From Sclerotiophoma versabilis (lineage: Eukaryota > Ascomycota > Dothideomycetes > Pleosporales > Didymellaceae), in the NCBI GenBank assembly GCA_012274445.1, contig JAAROD010000058.1:1364001-1428000 (forward strand): a stretch of DNA of 64,000 bases, given 5' to 3'. Below, one piece after another: positions 30,584 through 40,997 of the stretch; within the stretch, counting starts at the first letter, position 1, and every line of letters starts with the position of its first letter. A model generated the notes under the pieces. It saw only the letters and a list, made by a program, of their open reading frames with translations. It was not told the DNA's origin and made no database searches. The translations under genes were made by a program, and so were the position numbers.

Positions 30584-32376
30584 CTACAACTTGGCTCGCG
30601 CTTCGTCCTTGACCACCAGTCCGAACTTGCCAGCCTTCTCTTTGTCCCTCAGCACTCGCCTTAAGATCTTGCCCGACGGGCTCTTGGGAATCTCCTTGAC
30701 CTGTCCATGTCGTCAGCAACTGCAGTCGCACTCAATCACACAATATGCGCCGACTTACAAACTCGACCTGATTCACCCACTTGTATCTGACCTTCTTCTC
30801 CTTTACGTATTGGATGATTTCCCGCCCTACCGCTGCGCTCTCTTCCATGCCCGGCTTGAGCACAATATACGCCTTCGGCAACTCCCCACTGTACTCATCC
30901 TGCACACTCATCACCGCAACATCTTCCACCTTCGGGTGCCCTAGTAGTAGATCTTCCAGCTCCGCCGGCGCAACACCAATCCCCTTGACCTTGATGAGCT
31001 CCTTGATGCGGTCGCTGATGTGAATCATGTTCTCCTCGTCAATACTGCCCTGATCGCCAGTGTGCAGGAAGCCGTCAGCATCGAAGGTCTCAGCCGTGGC
31101 TGTGGGGTTGTTGAGATAGCCCATTACGATTTGCGGGCCGCGCGCGAGCACTTCGCCGTCCTCGTTGAGCCCGGCTTCTGTGCCATCTGGGCGGATGATT
31201 TTCACTTCGGTCGAGGCGACGATTGCACCGCCGCAGTGGGCGTACTTGTAGGAGAACTTCGAGGGCGGGTGCGCGGTTATGCATGAGCAGGACTCTGTCA
31301 TGCCGTAGCCTTGTTTGAAGCCTGTGTTGGGGAATTTCTTTTGCAGGAGCTGGATGATTTCCTCCGAGAGGGGCGCGGCACCTGATGAGAAGCGTGTTAC
31401 GTGCGAGAGGTCGTATTTGTCGACAATCGGGTCGCGGACGAGGCGGATGAGGATGGGTGGGACGAGGAGGAGCTCGCTGAGTTTGTATTCGCATATGGTG
31501 TTGAGCATGCCCTCCATGGTGAACTGGGGGAGCATGATCACCTCTGCGTTAAGGAGGATGGGTAGGTGCATTTGGTGCACTAGGCCAGTGATATGGAATA
31601 AGGGTAAGACTGCCATGATCTTCTTCTGAGTTTCAGGTGTGATTTGCTGGATCTGGAGACACTGGGCGATAACGTTCTGGTGAGAGATCATGACGGCCTT
31701 GGGGAGTCCAGTAGTGCCGCTTGAGAACGAGAGGAAACCACAAACGTCCTTATTCTTCTTACCTGGAGGGATCTTGAATGCAGGGCTCTGGCCGTTCTCG
31801 CCGTACGATTCTCCTATCCGAATGAGCTCTTGTACGGTAGTGTAACCTGGGAGCTCGCCTTCAAGCAGGAATACATTCGACTGTGGCAGTCCAGCCGCTT
31901 TCGCACTCGCAGATGCAACCTCCATGCTGCCGGGCGTCGTCAGGAGAAACTTAGAGTCCGCGGTCTTTAGCGCAAAAGTCATCTCTTCGACGTTGTATGC
32001 CGGGCTTGCACCGCTGATCTTCGCGCCAACTCGTAGGCCTGCGAACATAGCAACTGGGTACCAAACTGTATTCTGGCCGAAGAGCGAGACTGTCTCACCG
32101 GTTTTGAGGCCATAATTCTTCACCAGCGCGGTAGCGATGTAGGTAGAGTATCTCTTAACATCTGCCCAGTTGACTCGCTCTTTTGTTATAGCGTTTTGGA
32201 AGCCAGCGAGTTCATTTGGAGGGTACTTGTTCAGAGGCGAGTATGAAGAGTCAAATAACCAGTCCCAGTCTGTCAATTCGGTAGGTACTGTGCTTCGTCA
32301 ATTGAAGAAATTCAAGGCGGGATAATCGAATATACTCACAGTCGATTGGCGGCTGTTGCGATTTGAAGATAACCAT
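30584..32376 (-). CDS. 4-coumarate-CoA-ligase-like peroxisomal acyl-CoA ligase
   Basis: ANL-superfamily adenylating enzyme that activates a carboxylic acid as acyl-AMP then acyl-CoA; the acid is unknown. Three exons, 32376-32340, 32269-30759 and 30700-30584, give about 554 residues. The first exon (MVIFKSQQPPID) and the last were found from GT/AG borders that restore family sequence. Motifs: P-loop SFSSGTTGLPKAVMISH, QGYGMTES, HTGDQGSID, and PSGKILRR with the catalytic lysine. The protein ends ARAKL, a peroxisomal PTS1-type signal, so the enzyme probably acts in peroxisomes. Divergent neighbour: a 3-hydroxyacyl-CoA dehydrogenase-like gene sharing a 317-nt promoter region. Confidence 0.88.
30701..30758 (-). 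other. 58-nt intron removing the premature stop of the ligase
   Basis: The donor is GTAAGT, with GCTGACGAC as a branch-like site and GGACAG as acceptor. Splicing joins NQVEF to VKEIPKSPSGKILRR in phase 0, giving the catalytic lysine and PTS1; without it the protein lacks both. Confidence 0.85.
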
Positions 32377-32693
32377 ATTGATAGATGACAAATAACTCCT
32401 TGATGTGAACCCGCTTCAATCCGACGATGCTATGATGGTGAAGACAACTGTGAACAGAGCACTCAGGCCGGATCAACACCGAGGTTGCTCAGCGTAAAAA
32501 CGATGAGTACAAGACAATGCATGCTCAAGACCAAAGAATCCATGGTCGTTCCTCGGTGCCACCAGCGCGTCGGTTCGCGATGTTCGAGTCGGTTGTCGTG
32601 CGGGGATGACGGGGGCTTGCAGGCGGGGTTGCTCCTAAGAGCTACCCAATTTGGGACATCCTTGTAATTACATCGACCACCATCCCACCCATC
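32377..32693. promoter_or_regulatory. divergent promoter, ligase and dehydrogenase
   Basis: 317 nt between two divergent start codons of enzymes acting on CoA or hydroxy-acid substrates. Shared regulation is inferred from arrangement; I see a CCGGATCAACACCGAGG-like segment but cannot assign a factor. Confidence 0.4.
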
Positions 32694-33650
32694 ATGTCAG
32701 AACAACCGAGAAGGGATACAGAGACCAAGATCACCTTGATAGGTACTGGAACTATAGGGCTTTCTTTCGCCGCCTTCCATCTTGCGCACCTTGCCAGCCC
32801 ATCACAACTTACAATCTATGACACTCGCACAGATGTCGCTGAACATGTACAAGAGAACTTGCCAAAATTCTTCGCAGGCCAGCATCAATCCTCATTGCCA
32901 TCCTTTTCCGACGTAAAGATTGCAAAGTCCCTCCAGGAAGCCGTCGAAAATGCATCTATAGTCCAAGAGTCAGGGCCAGAAAAGGCGCCCTTCAAAATCA
33001 ATCTCTGGGCTGAAGTAGAAAAGCACGCACCCAAGGACGCTCTACTGTGGAGTTCAACATCTGGCATTCCAGCTTCTCAGCAGACATGCAAAATGCAAGA
33101 CTTGAGTCGCGTGCTGGTAGTACATCCGTACAACCCGCCGCATATCATGCCACTGCTCGAGCTTGTGCCGTCGCCAGAGACATCTAAAGACGTCATTGAG
33201 CGAACGCAAGACTTCTGGCGCGCAAGAGGTCGTGTGCCCATCCATATCAAGAAAGAAGCGACAGGCTTCGTGGCGAATAGGCTGGCCTTTGCATTGCTCC
33301 GCGAAGCTGTACATCTCGTTGACCAGGGCGTGGTATCCGTGGAAGAGTTGGACCAAATAGTGCAGACTTCGATGGGTCCGAGATGGGCAGTCGCAGGACC
33401 GTTCAAAAGCTATCACGCAGGCGGGGGTTTGGCCGGGCTTGAAGGATTCTTCAAAAATATTGGCGGTACTGTGCAAGATTGTTGGGCTGACGCTGGGACG
33501 CCAAACGTGGGAGATGGATGGGAAGAGAAGATATTCCGTGAAGCGAAAGAGGCTTACGGTACAGTTGATGTTCAGGAGCGGGACAGAATTACGCGCAGGT
33601 TGCTACAGGTTTTGGAGGAGGAAAAGAGTAAGACAGGTGATGCAAAATAA
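32694..33650 (+). CDS. 3-hydroxyacyl-CoA dehydrogenase-family protein (lambda-crystallin/gulonate dehydrogenase-like)
   Basis: NAD-dependent oxidoreductase of the 3-hydroxyacyl-CoA dehydrogenase fold. A single exon of 318 residues. The N-terminal Rossmann motif is GTGTIG (about 17-22). HPYNPPH (about 144-150) carries the catalytic histidine, and KKEATGFVANRL is the typical linker to the C-terminal helical domain. The length and HPYNPP motif fit the L-gulonate 3-dehydrogenase/lambda-crystallin branch more than mitochondrial beta-oxidation enzymes, but substrate cannot be told. No PTS1 (ends GDAK), so cytosolic unless piggy-backed. It is divergent from the peroxisomal ligase. Confidence 0.85.
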   Translation: MSEQPRRDTETKITLIGTGTIGLSFAAFHLAHLASPSQLTIYDTRTDVAEHVQENLPKFFAGQHQSSLPSFSDVKIAKSLQEAVENASIVQESGPEKAPFKINLWAEVEKHAPKDALLWSSTSGIPASQQTCKMQDLSRVLVVHPYNPPHIMPLLELVPSPETSKDVIERTQDFWRARGRVPIHIKKEATGFVANRLAFALLREAVHLVDQGVVSVEELDQIVQTSMGPRWAVAGPFKSYHAGGGLAGLEGFFKNIGGTVQDCWADAGTPNVGDGWEEKIFREAKEAYGTVDVQERDRITRRLLQVLEEEKSKTGDAK

Positions 33651-36056
33651 ATCTAGAAGGCATCAGGAGTATCCATGCTTAGATTCGCGTTTGCGCGCCC
33701 AGCTCTCTAGACACCTCATACTTTCTGCTGCATCCGCCTCTTCATTACGAGCGTCTTGTTCTCCCTTCCACTCTTTGAGCGTGCGACCTTGCTCTTCACA
33801 ACTTCACGCACATCGGTCTGTTCGTCTGACTCCTCGCCCTCGCCCCCGCAAAGTGTGTTGGTTGGAAGACAGCTCAAGCTTCCCTTTCTGTGACTGCACT
33901 TGCCACATACCTCAGTGTTGCTTTGCTGGCGTCTCTTCATTCGGTTGGGACATGATAGCGGATCGAAGCCGTGCAGTTCGGCGTGGCTGCATCTTGTATG
34001 TCGGGTGCGGAGCGGGAAGGGACAGGTTTGACATACGGAAAGCAGGATGTAGCACATTTGGCCTTTGGGATGGGTTGTGATAGAGTAGCTTATATTTGTT
34101 GAGTATAATGTCAGGGTGAGTGACTATGTTCAGCTTTATTGAAGAGGTTGAGATGGATGTGTTGTTGGTAATTCACGATGAATAAACGGCCTTTCTTGAA
34201 TCTTTCTGCAGAGTCCAAGAGACGGAGTTGCAAGTAATTCAGTACAACAGAGCTTTTGAAGTCTTGCGAATGTACTTAAGCGGTTGTGACGACAGTCTAT
34301 GTTGTGATAGTATAGTCTCTATGACATACGGTGATGTCTTGTGCACTAGTACGCTTGATAGGCCATTGTTTGTCAGGCCGTGATTGCTAAATGCTTGAGA
34401 TATCTCTTTGACACACACAATCACTCATGAAGGCATTTCGTTTTGTTGTTCAGCTTTGTTTCACTTGCTTGTTTGTCCGTCAGTGAGTCAACACGTCTTG
34501 AAGGTGAGCATGTCTTACCTTGAACTACAACGTAAGTCATTGCAAAAGAACCGAGAAAAAACAAGGTATTCCCTTGTGCTTGATTGTAGACAAAAGATTG
34601 CCCGTGATACTCCTCAATCATCCGAACTGAGAGCACCGGCTTCTTGAAGTCGACGTTCCTACACATATAGGTCCAAGGCAGGTTGCTTCGTGATAGTCTA
34701 TGAGTAGTCATCATGTACCCGTATAAAGTTACTAAGTCGTCGCTAACAATCACCTCCTGTCTCACAATTCGGTTTCGCCGTTCGACCCCAGCGATTGTGA
34801 CTGGAATCTTCTCCATATTTACATCTTGCATATTGCCCTGGTTGAGTGCACTCACTTGAGGGGCTTTCTGAGGGATTCCAAGGCCTTGTTATGCTTTGAG
34901 AGAATGCGGGTTCCTCAATCGGTCGCTGAATTGCCGTTCTCAAGTGTCAAGTTCCGAATGAAGGCAGTCGTGTTTGAATTTCTCAACAGCCGTTGTAAGA
35001 TAGCATGACTGTGATAACATCTGAAATTGTTAACTATATCCCGACACATCCAGGGCACACGGGCGTTGTACAACCCCTTGGGTGTTAAGCACATATCGAG
35101 AAGATGATGCTTGCTCTTGAGGAAGAGCTTGCGGGCCATCATATGAAGGATGTCGTAACATAGTCTGTCATAGCCGATCGGTGCAGAAAGCCGTTGCTTT
35201 CCATCTTAGTAAGATGTCCAACAAATAAGAAGGGGTTCTAATGAAGAGGATATGGAGCTACTGTATATTTACAGAACAAGGAATCTCTCTGCCGTGAAGC
35301 AGTTGTTGTTGTTGCAGTATTATCATCTGCAGCTATACGCTTGCCGATCAAACTAGAATAGTGCAAATTTGCGATATCTGAAGCTGTGCAAAGGCAAAGA
35401 TGAACGGACAATGTAAGAAAGTGCATGTCTTCGCAAAGAGCAGAGTTTTGAGGAGGCCACAGCGTGCATGAGATTTCCTCTTCTCACCCACAGTTGCGAC
35501 TATGGCCAATGACCGAGTGTCGTGTGCCACCGAGCCCTGAAGTAAGTCTACCACGGCAAGTATCGATGTGCTCTATGACGGGGCATAAAGCATGAAAATC
35601 AGATACTTTCATCCCTCCTTGTAGGCGTTGATATGAGCCACCTATCCGTTGTCAACTCTCGGCGCGCTATCATCAACCTCACAATACGGTTGACGGTCAT
35701 GAGCGCTAACTGTGGCATCGACATGGAGTATGTTAAGTTGGTCGCTGACTCTAGGGTTAACGACTAGTTCGATAATAGGCAAACCGCGGCTACCAATCAC
35801 CCGCTTCGCATTACCTCCCTCGAAAACAACCTCGGCACGAACACCTCCACACCGTTCAAACACCGAGCCGCGATTTGAACAAACACATACCCTGTCGTTG
35901 CCCCAGACTTCCCCATACTTACCGTACCGTACATTCAGACACCATCCTCATACACCTCTCACAATCCGCACGTCCTACGTCTACCTACAGGGCCATCAGT
36001 CAATAGCCGAGCCAAATACCGAGATCCGTTACACTGCGCCGCCTCACACGATCACA
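33651..36056. other. 2.4-kb region, mostly non-coding
   Basis: Between the dehydrogenase and cytochrome b5 genes. No intact gene is visible. A possible F-box-type relic (34420-35142, minus strand) is listed separately. The last 200 nt are the C-rich leader of the cytochrome b5 gene. Confidence 0.5.
34420..35142 (-). pseudogene. possible F-box-type gene relic
   Basis: A 75-residue minus-strand frame (35142-34915) contains HHLLDMCLTPKGLYNARVPW followed by an LLRNSN...FIRNLTLEN-like stretch, resembling the start of fungal F-box proteins (LxLVSKRLxxxAxP, then LLxxPELxxxVRSLxL). It then meets a stop, with weak continuation in other frames to about 34420. No initiator F-box LPxE motif is visible. 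This may be a decayed gene or chance similarity. Confidence 0.3.
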
Positions 36057-36425
36057 ATGTCCGAGCAGTTTACAACGAAACAAGTTGCCGAGCACAACAC
36101 AGTCGAGAAGGGGCTGTACATCATTGTAGATAACGATGTGTACAAGCTGGACAGCTTTGTAGACGAGCACCCTGGTGGTGCGAAGATTCTGAAGAGAGTG
36201 GGTGGCAAGGACGCAAGCAAGCAGTTCTGGAAGGTACGTCCAACGCGCGCGATCCCTATAAGCAGCGCTGCCCTATGTTGCATATTCTGTTCGCGCATTT
36301 CGCGTACTGCGCCATCTTCGATAGCCTTGCTGACACCATTTGAATAGTACCACAACGAAAGCGTCCTCAAGAAGTACGGGGCGAAGCTGAAGGTTGGCAC
36401 AGTCAAGGAGGAGGCTAAGCTATGA
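36057..36425 (+). CDS. small soluble cytochrome b5
   Basis: Haem-binding electron carrier. Two exons, 36057-36233 and 36348-36425, over a 114-nt intron give only 84 residues, a bare cytochrome b5 domain. The haem-ligand motif DEHPGGAKIL has His38. The second ligand is likely His61 in WKYHNESVL, immediately after the splice site. There is no transmembrane tail, unlike the ER-anchored form, and no signal peptide, so it should be soluble. The start codon lies in CACAATGTCC. Partner reductase is not in this window. Confidence 0.88.
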
Positions 36426-36872
36426 GCATCACGAATAAAGGAAACAATACATTGCGATACAAAGACACGTTTGCATTGACATGTACACCGTGACTGTGCT
36501 CGTCATGCGCTTGAAAAGTTTGATGAGAGACGATGCCAGTGATTGCACATGCCTACAAGGAAGACAACAAGTATCCACTGATCAGACAACGTGCAAACAC
36601 AGCACTGATCACAGATAATCGCATCATATGCACAGTTCACGTAGTATGCCATTCATTCTTCAACTGCTCTATGATCTCAATTATCTTCTAAATATTTACT
36701 AGAAATTAATGACACGCTGTGTGCTATGCAAGACCAGGGACCAATAAATCCAGGCTCTAAGTAGGTATAGTGCGTAAAAGCCAACAGGCGCAAATGCCGT
36801 GGGTATCGTAATGCCGCGCAAATATGCAAAAAAAAAAAGGTGTGCTGCCGTTTCTCATGTGTGCCGATGTGT
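36426..36872. other. convergent 3' region
   Basis: 447 nt, AT-rich, between the cytochrome b5 stop and the basic hypothetical gene. It contains a 10-nt A run near 36829-36838. No gene is seen. Confidence 0.5.
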
Positions 36873-37784
36873 TCAAAAGCAGGTCCATCGCGACTTCGAC
36901 TTGGGCCTCTGGGACTGCGAGCTCTGGGTGGGGAGTCGTGTAATCTCCTTCTCAATAATGGGACTTTCGATGACGTCCAGTCTGTAGCGTCGAACGGATC
37001 CAGCGTCCGACTGATCTTTCTCGTAGAATCTTTCTGGTGGGCCTGACACACACCGCGGAACCACTCTCCTGACTAGGCCTCGGAAACCGGTGTTTTGTCT
37101 GTCGATTCTCTCGTAGTCGCGCTTCCGCGTGCTAGGCGATGTCCAATGCGTCGTGGTAGCTGTAATTGGAACCCGTGTGTTCTCGGTCTCTTGTTGTGAG
37201 ACATTTTCCCTGACCGTGACCATCTCATCCATACTGAAACGTGATGTCGCACTGGGAAAGCCGAAATGGTCTTGGTGGGACAACGTTGGACTTGGTAGAG
37301 CGGAGTTGGCCTGGTAAGAGGGGTTTGAGAACAAGCTGCAACTGCGGAAATGGAGAGCGAGTACATCGTCGACATCCTGACTTGCGGGTGATATGGTGTG
37401 AGTACTCTTTACTCGGTAATGGCGGGCTGGCCTAGAAGGATCCACGATGGTACAAGAAGTGCGACGGGAAGATAGTTTCGAATCATGGCCGCGGCCTTTT
37501 GATCTCGATCTGGTGGTGGAGTTTTCCGACGATGAGGCTGATCTGTGGTTTGTTGGTCGCGGTCGCTTCTCAGAAGCTGGTCTGCGTGTGGACATGTTGA
37601 CAGAATCCGCAGTCTCCACCGAACCTGGGACTGCCTTCGCCATGCGACGGCGTTGAGGTGCGGTATTGCTTCTATGCAAGGATGTTTGATCTTTTAGGGG
37701 CTTCGAATAAGTAGATTCTACGCATCCACTGTCTTTTCGATCCATTGTCGATCCATAAAGAGGCGGTGACAAGTAGTGGGCCAC
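36873..37784 (-). CDS. hypothetical basic Ser/Arg-rich protein
   Basis: A 303-residue single-exon frame with no domain I recognise. Most of it is disordered and rich in Ser, Arg and Thr. The only patterned part is near the C-terminus (about 230-275): GFRGLVRRVVPRCV, then FYEKDQSDAGSVRRYRLD. This looks like a conserved core of a fungal-specific family. It ends with basic residues and WTCF. Phosphorylation-rich and possibly membrane-associated through the basic/hydrophobic patch; this is inference. Codon use looks normal. Confidence 0.5.
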   Translation of the reverse strand: MAHYLSPPLYGSTMDRKDSGCVESTYSKPLKDQTSLHRSNTAPQRRRMAKAVPGSVETADSVNMSTRRPASEKRPRPTNHRSASSSENSTTRSRSKGRGHDSKLSSRRTSCTIVDPSRPARHYRVKSTHTISPASQDVDDVLALHFRSCSLFSNPSYQANSALPSPTLSHQDHFGFPSATSRFSMDEMVTVRENVSQQETENTRVPITATTTHWTSPSTRKRDYERIDRQNTGFRGLVRRVVPRCVSGPPERFYEKDQSDAGSVRRYRLDVIESPIIEKEITRLPTQSSQSQRPKSKSRWTCF

Positions 37785-39108
37785 GACGTAACAATCAAAA
37801 TTTAATCAGGTGGTGATTTGTTGATGGATATGGTGATTTCGGCATCCTTTAGCTTCGTCAGTGCTGCGTCTAATCAGGAAGGTCCCGCGAAAGGGGCCTC
37901 ACCAGCAACCAGCGCGAATGCGAAATTGAAGGGAATCAAGCTCGAAGCACAATCAACGTAAGGTGAAGTGCAACGAAGGCCGAAATACCAGGATGATATG
38001 CAAATGCAGGTTAATCAGATGATGCAGGCTGTGAGACCCGCAGCACTATTGAGTGAACCGGCGCGGTCAGTTGCAGAGCGGCTAGCCGAGATTGAAGAGA
38101 GTCAAACGACGGAAATTGTAGATCTCGCAGTTCGATTGGCCCAGATCGTGCTAATATCGAACGTAGAGCACGCAAAAAGTGCGGTTTGGCGGTGGGCGGG
38201 CTTTGAAGCTTGAGTTCACCGCCTCAAATTGGACTTCCGGGGTTGTAGAACTAGAAGCCCGAGGGGCTTAGTGTCGGAATAAAACTGGAGAATAGTTTGT
38301 CGAGGTTTCCAATGGCGGAACGGACAATGACAGGTGCACTAGACATGTCAACTCCGTAGATGTTTGCTGAACGGGTGGGATGAAGTATAATGTCGTCCAG
38401 TTTCACATGCAAATATGGCTATGGATGCGATCCTTATCGAAGGGCCAAAAACAGCAACGAAGATCACTTGGCTGCACTTGTGACAGCCTTCATGAGTGGA
38501 TGAGGTTCGAGGCATGTCGAATTGCAGCCTCGCGCTCCATGTGGGCACGTTCAGCGGGAAGGACCGAATCATGTACGAGAAAGCCGTCGTTAGCGACATC
38601 TGGCCAAGATCACCTGCCTGTATTTGGGCAAGACTTGCCGGAGCGTGTCAAGACTAAGGGCCAATATCCAATGACGCGGCAACACACGACATCGTGGGCT
38701 GCCGCCGAAATGTCAAAGACGGCAGAGCCGCAGCCAGAATGAAAACTTCCAAGGTCCTGCAGACGCCTGCTCAATACAAATCATCATTAGAAGAGGCTTT
38801 GAGAAACTGGAGGAAGTTGGGAGGCAGTCCAGGCCCCTGCGTTGGCTGCAAAGTGGATGTCTGCTGCAGACGCTGTGGTGGAACACACATGCGCCAAGGT
38901 TTCGTATGCAGATGATTGGGAACACACACGCCACCAATGACCTTGTCACGAGGAGGACATCACCAAGCCGTTCGCGCCATAATGGCGCCCACGCAAGCGG
39001 TGATAGCTCCGAAAAAGCAGCTTGAGGCTGGAATCCCGCTAAGTATTTGAGTGTACCAAACGTGATGCACGCTCCGGCTCTCGAGTCCGTGACAACCATT
39101 AGAGTCCT
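37785..39108. other. 1.3-kb region without a supported gene
   Basis: Between the basic hypothetical gene and the alpha/beta hydrolase, both minus strand. Open frames are short and unpatterned. It must include the upstream hypothetical gene's promoter. Confidence 0.5.
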
Positions 39109-39957
39109 TCACTGAATCTCGTGATAGAACCCTTCAATAAGCTCAGCCACTTCTTCAAAGGCTTCAAGGCAGTGCCAGTGACCGATGCCCTTCATGACCT
39201 CTAGCTTCTTCTCATTTGTACCTAATTCCTCAAACATTCTTTTACAGCCTTCGAGAGGTGCGCTCTTATCTTCCTCACCAGCCAGGATCAGAATGGGGAT
39301 TTTGATCTTGCTGTAGTTCGGCGGCCTGGCATTAACGATTACTCTGCAGTTTGAACAGTAGCCGGCGGGATCTTGACCGAGGAGGAGCTCTCGAATGAAG
39401 GCTGACGCTAGAGGGGAAGCTTTCGACCCAACCGCAGTCTGAGGAACAGTGTCTGCCATGGGCTGCATGCCGTCTTTTTGAACCACCTCGATGCGCTTCT
39501 CAAACACAGGTACAAAACCCTCGTTAGGGTATACAGGACCGATCAGAATTGCAGCAACGACTCGATCACTACGCTCAGCTGCAAGATGAGCAGCCACGAT
39601 GCTGTGTGGAGTCAGTATCACAGACTCGCTCTTGGAGTGCCATTACACGTACCCTCCCATGCTGTGGCCCACAACGACTGCTTTGGGTACATCAAGCGCA
39701 TCCAGAATGCCGATGATATCGTCACCAAGGCTCTGGATACTCGATTGTTCACCGGTGTACGGAGATCTGCCAGCACCAGTGTTGTCAAAGATTATGCATC
39801 GAAATCCGTTCGCTCGCAATCGCTCTACAACTGCGTGGTAATAGTTTTGCGATGACCCAAGGCCATGCATGAAGATAAAGGTCTCCAGCACATCCTTGCC
39901 TTCAGGCTTCAGGTCTGCATAGTGTATCTTCTTGCCGCTGATGGTGAGAAATGGCAT
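39109..39957 (-). CDS. alpha/beta hydrolase
   Basis: Small alpha/beta-fold hydrolase of the 3-oxoadipate enol-lactonase/haloperoxidase-like type; substrate unknown. Two exons, 39957-39653 and 39601-39109, over a 51-nt intron, give about 265 residues. Motifs: oxyanion-hole segment FMHGLGSSQNYY (about 30-41), DNTGAGRSP, nucleophile elbow GHSMGG (Ser near residue 98, directly before the splice), Asp in LAGEEDKSAP and His in IGHWHCLE. The intron donor GTACGT at GG|GTACGT gives SMGG-IVAAHLAAERSDRV, typical of the family. No signal peptide is seen. Confidence 0.85.
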
Positions 39958-40289
39958 TGCGTCTGTGGAATGATGAGGATTTGAGGATTGTAGAGCTCTA
40001 TAGTGAGCTCCATAATAGCTGTTGGCGGCTATGGGCGGACTCTTCCGATCGGAGCTCTTTCGGGTCGGATAGCGGTGATGTCACCGGAGTCGGCCCCACA
40101 TTCTAGTGAAGAACACAACCGCTGAAGGTTGCTTCACTCGAACCCATAGCAAGTCTCGTCGGAGGAAGATGCAAACTCATTAAATTCGTCGTAATATTTG
40201 AACTCCGCTGTTGTTTGGGCTGAGCTATCCCATATGCTATGCACAAAATCATACTTTACAAAACGCCGCGCAGTCTGCCAGCCTTACAG
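39958..40289. other. intergenic region
   Basis: 332 nt between two minus-strand genes, holding the hydrolase promoter. No gene is seen. Confidence 0.5.
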
Positions 40290-40997
40290 CTACTGCATCC
40301 CCCCAATCGTGTGGATGCTATACTTGGCCTTCACAGCCTCCTTACACATCTCGAACAGCTCTGGACACAATGGGTCTGTCTGATCGTTTAAGAGCGTCCA
40401 GAGTAGCTGCGCCAGACCCTCCCTTGTCGTCACCTGCTTCAGTTCATCTTTTACACTACTCTCATGCCCGGAGGCCCGCCCTCGCTCCTTCCACCACATC
40501 TTACTTATCGAACTTGCTCGATCTCTTCTCCTTCCATTCTTCAAGTCCATTGCCTTTTGCTGCTTCGCCGCAAGCATGATTTCTTCAGACTCGTTCCATA
40601 GGGCTATCCGCCGGAAAAAGTGCTTTAATGCTGCTTCCTCAAACTGTAACCGCCAAGATGATACTGCTTCTTCGAGCTCAGGGTCCGGATGCTGATTCTG
40701 GTCCCACTTGCGGAGAAAGTATTTGAATGTGCGGACCTCGCCGTTGGGAAGTGAAACGACTAATGATTCAAAAGCGAATGGATCATCAGCTGTACTCTGT
40801 TCGGCGGTAGGTGAGTTGCTTCGGTTCTCTGCTCGTAGTGCATCATATGCTTCAACCACCCGCGAGACTGCTACTTTCTTGTGTGCAGTGACGGCATCTG
40901 TGCCATCAAAGATATTTGGCGGAGGTGCAAGTTGCTCTTTTGAGCGATCGCTGTTGTGTCGATGCAGAAGCGAGTGATGTCGCTTGATTGTCGCCAT
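40290..40997 (-). CDS. hypothetical protein
   Basis: A 235-residue single-exon frame with no family that I recognise. The N-terminus is His/basic-rich (ATIKRHHSLLHRHNSDRSKE). The middle is likely folded: VVSLPNGEVRTFKYFLRKWD, then a helical stretch WRLQFEEAALKHFFRRIALW. A Lys/Arg-rich segment (about 150-190) and a helical C-terminus follow. No signal peptide or membrane segment is seen. The good length, charged helices and normal codon use suggest a real gene, probably fungal-specific. Confidence 0.55.
   Translation of the reverse strand: MATIKRHHSLLHRHNSDRSKEQLAPPPNIFDGTDAVTAHKKVAVSRVVEAYDALRAENRSNSPTAEQSTADDPFAFESLVVSLPNGEVRTFKYFLRKWDQNQHPDPELEEAVSSWRLQFEEAALKHFFRRIALWNESEEIMLAAKQQKAMDLKNGRRRDRASSISKMWWKERGRASGHESSVKDELKQVTTREGLAQLLWTLLNDQTDPLCPELFEMCKEAVKAKYSIHTIGGMQ

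Noticed and set aside
33439..34080. 213-codon frame downstream of the dehydrogenase-like gene
   Set aside because: Its first part overlaps the dehydrogenase in another frame and the remainder is Cys/Ser-rich without pattern.
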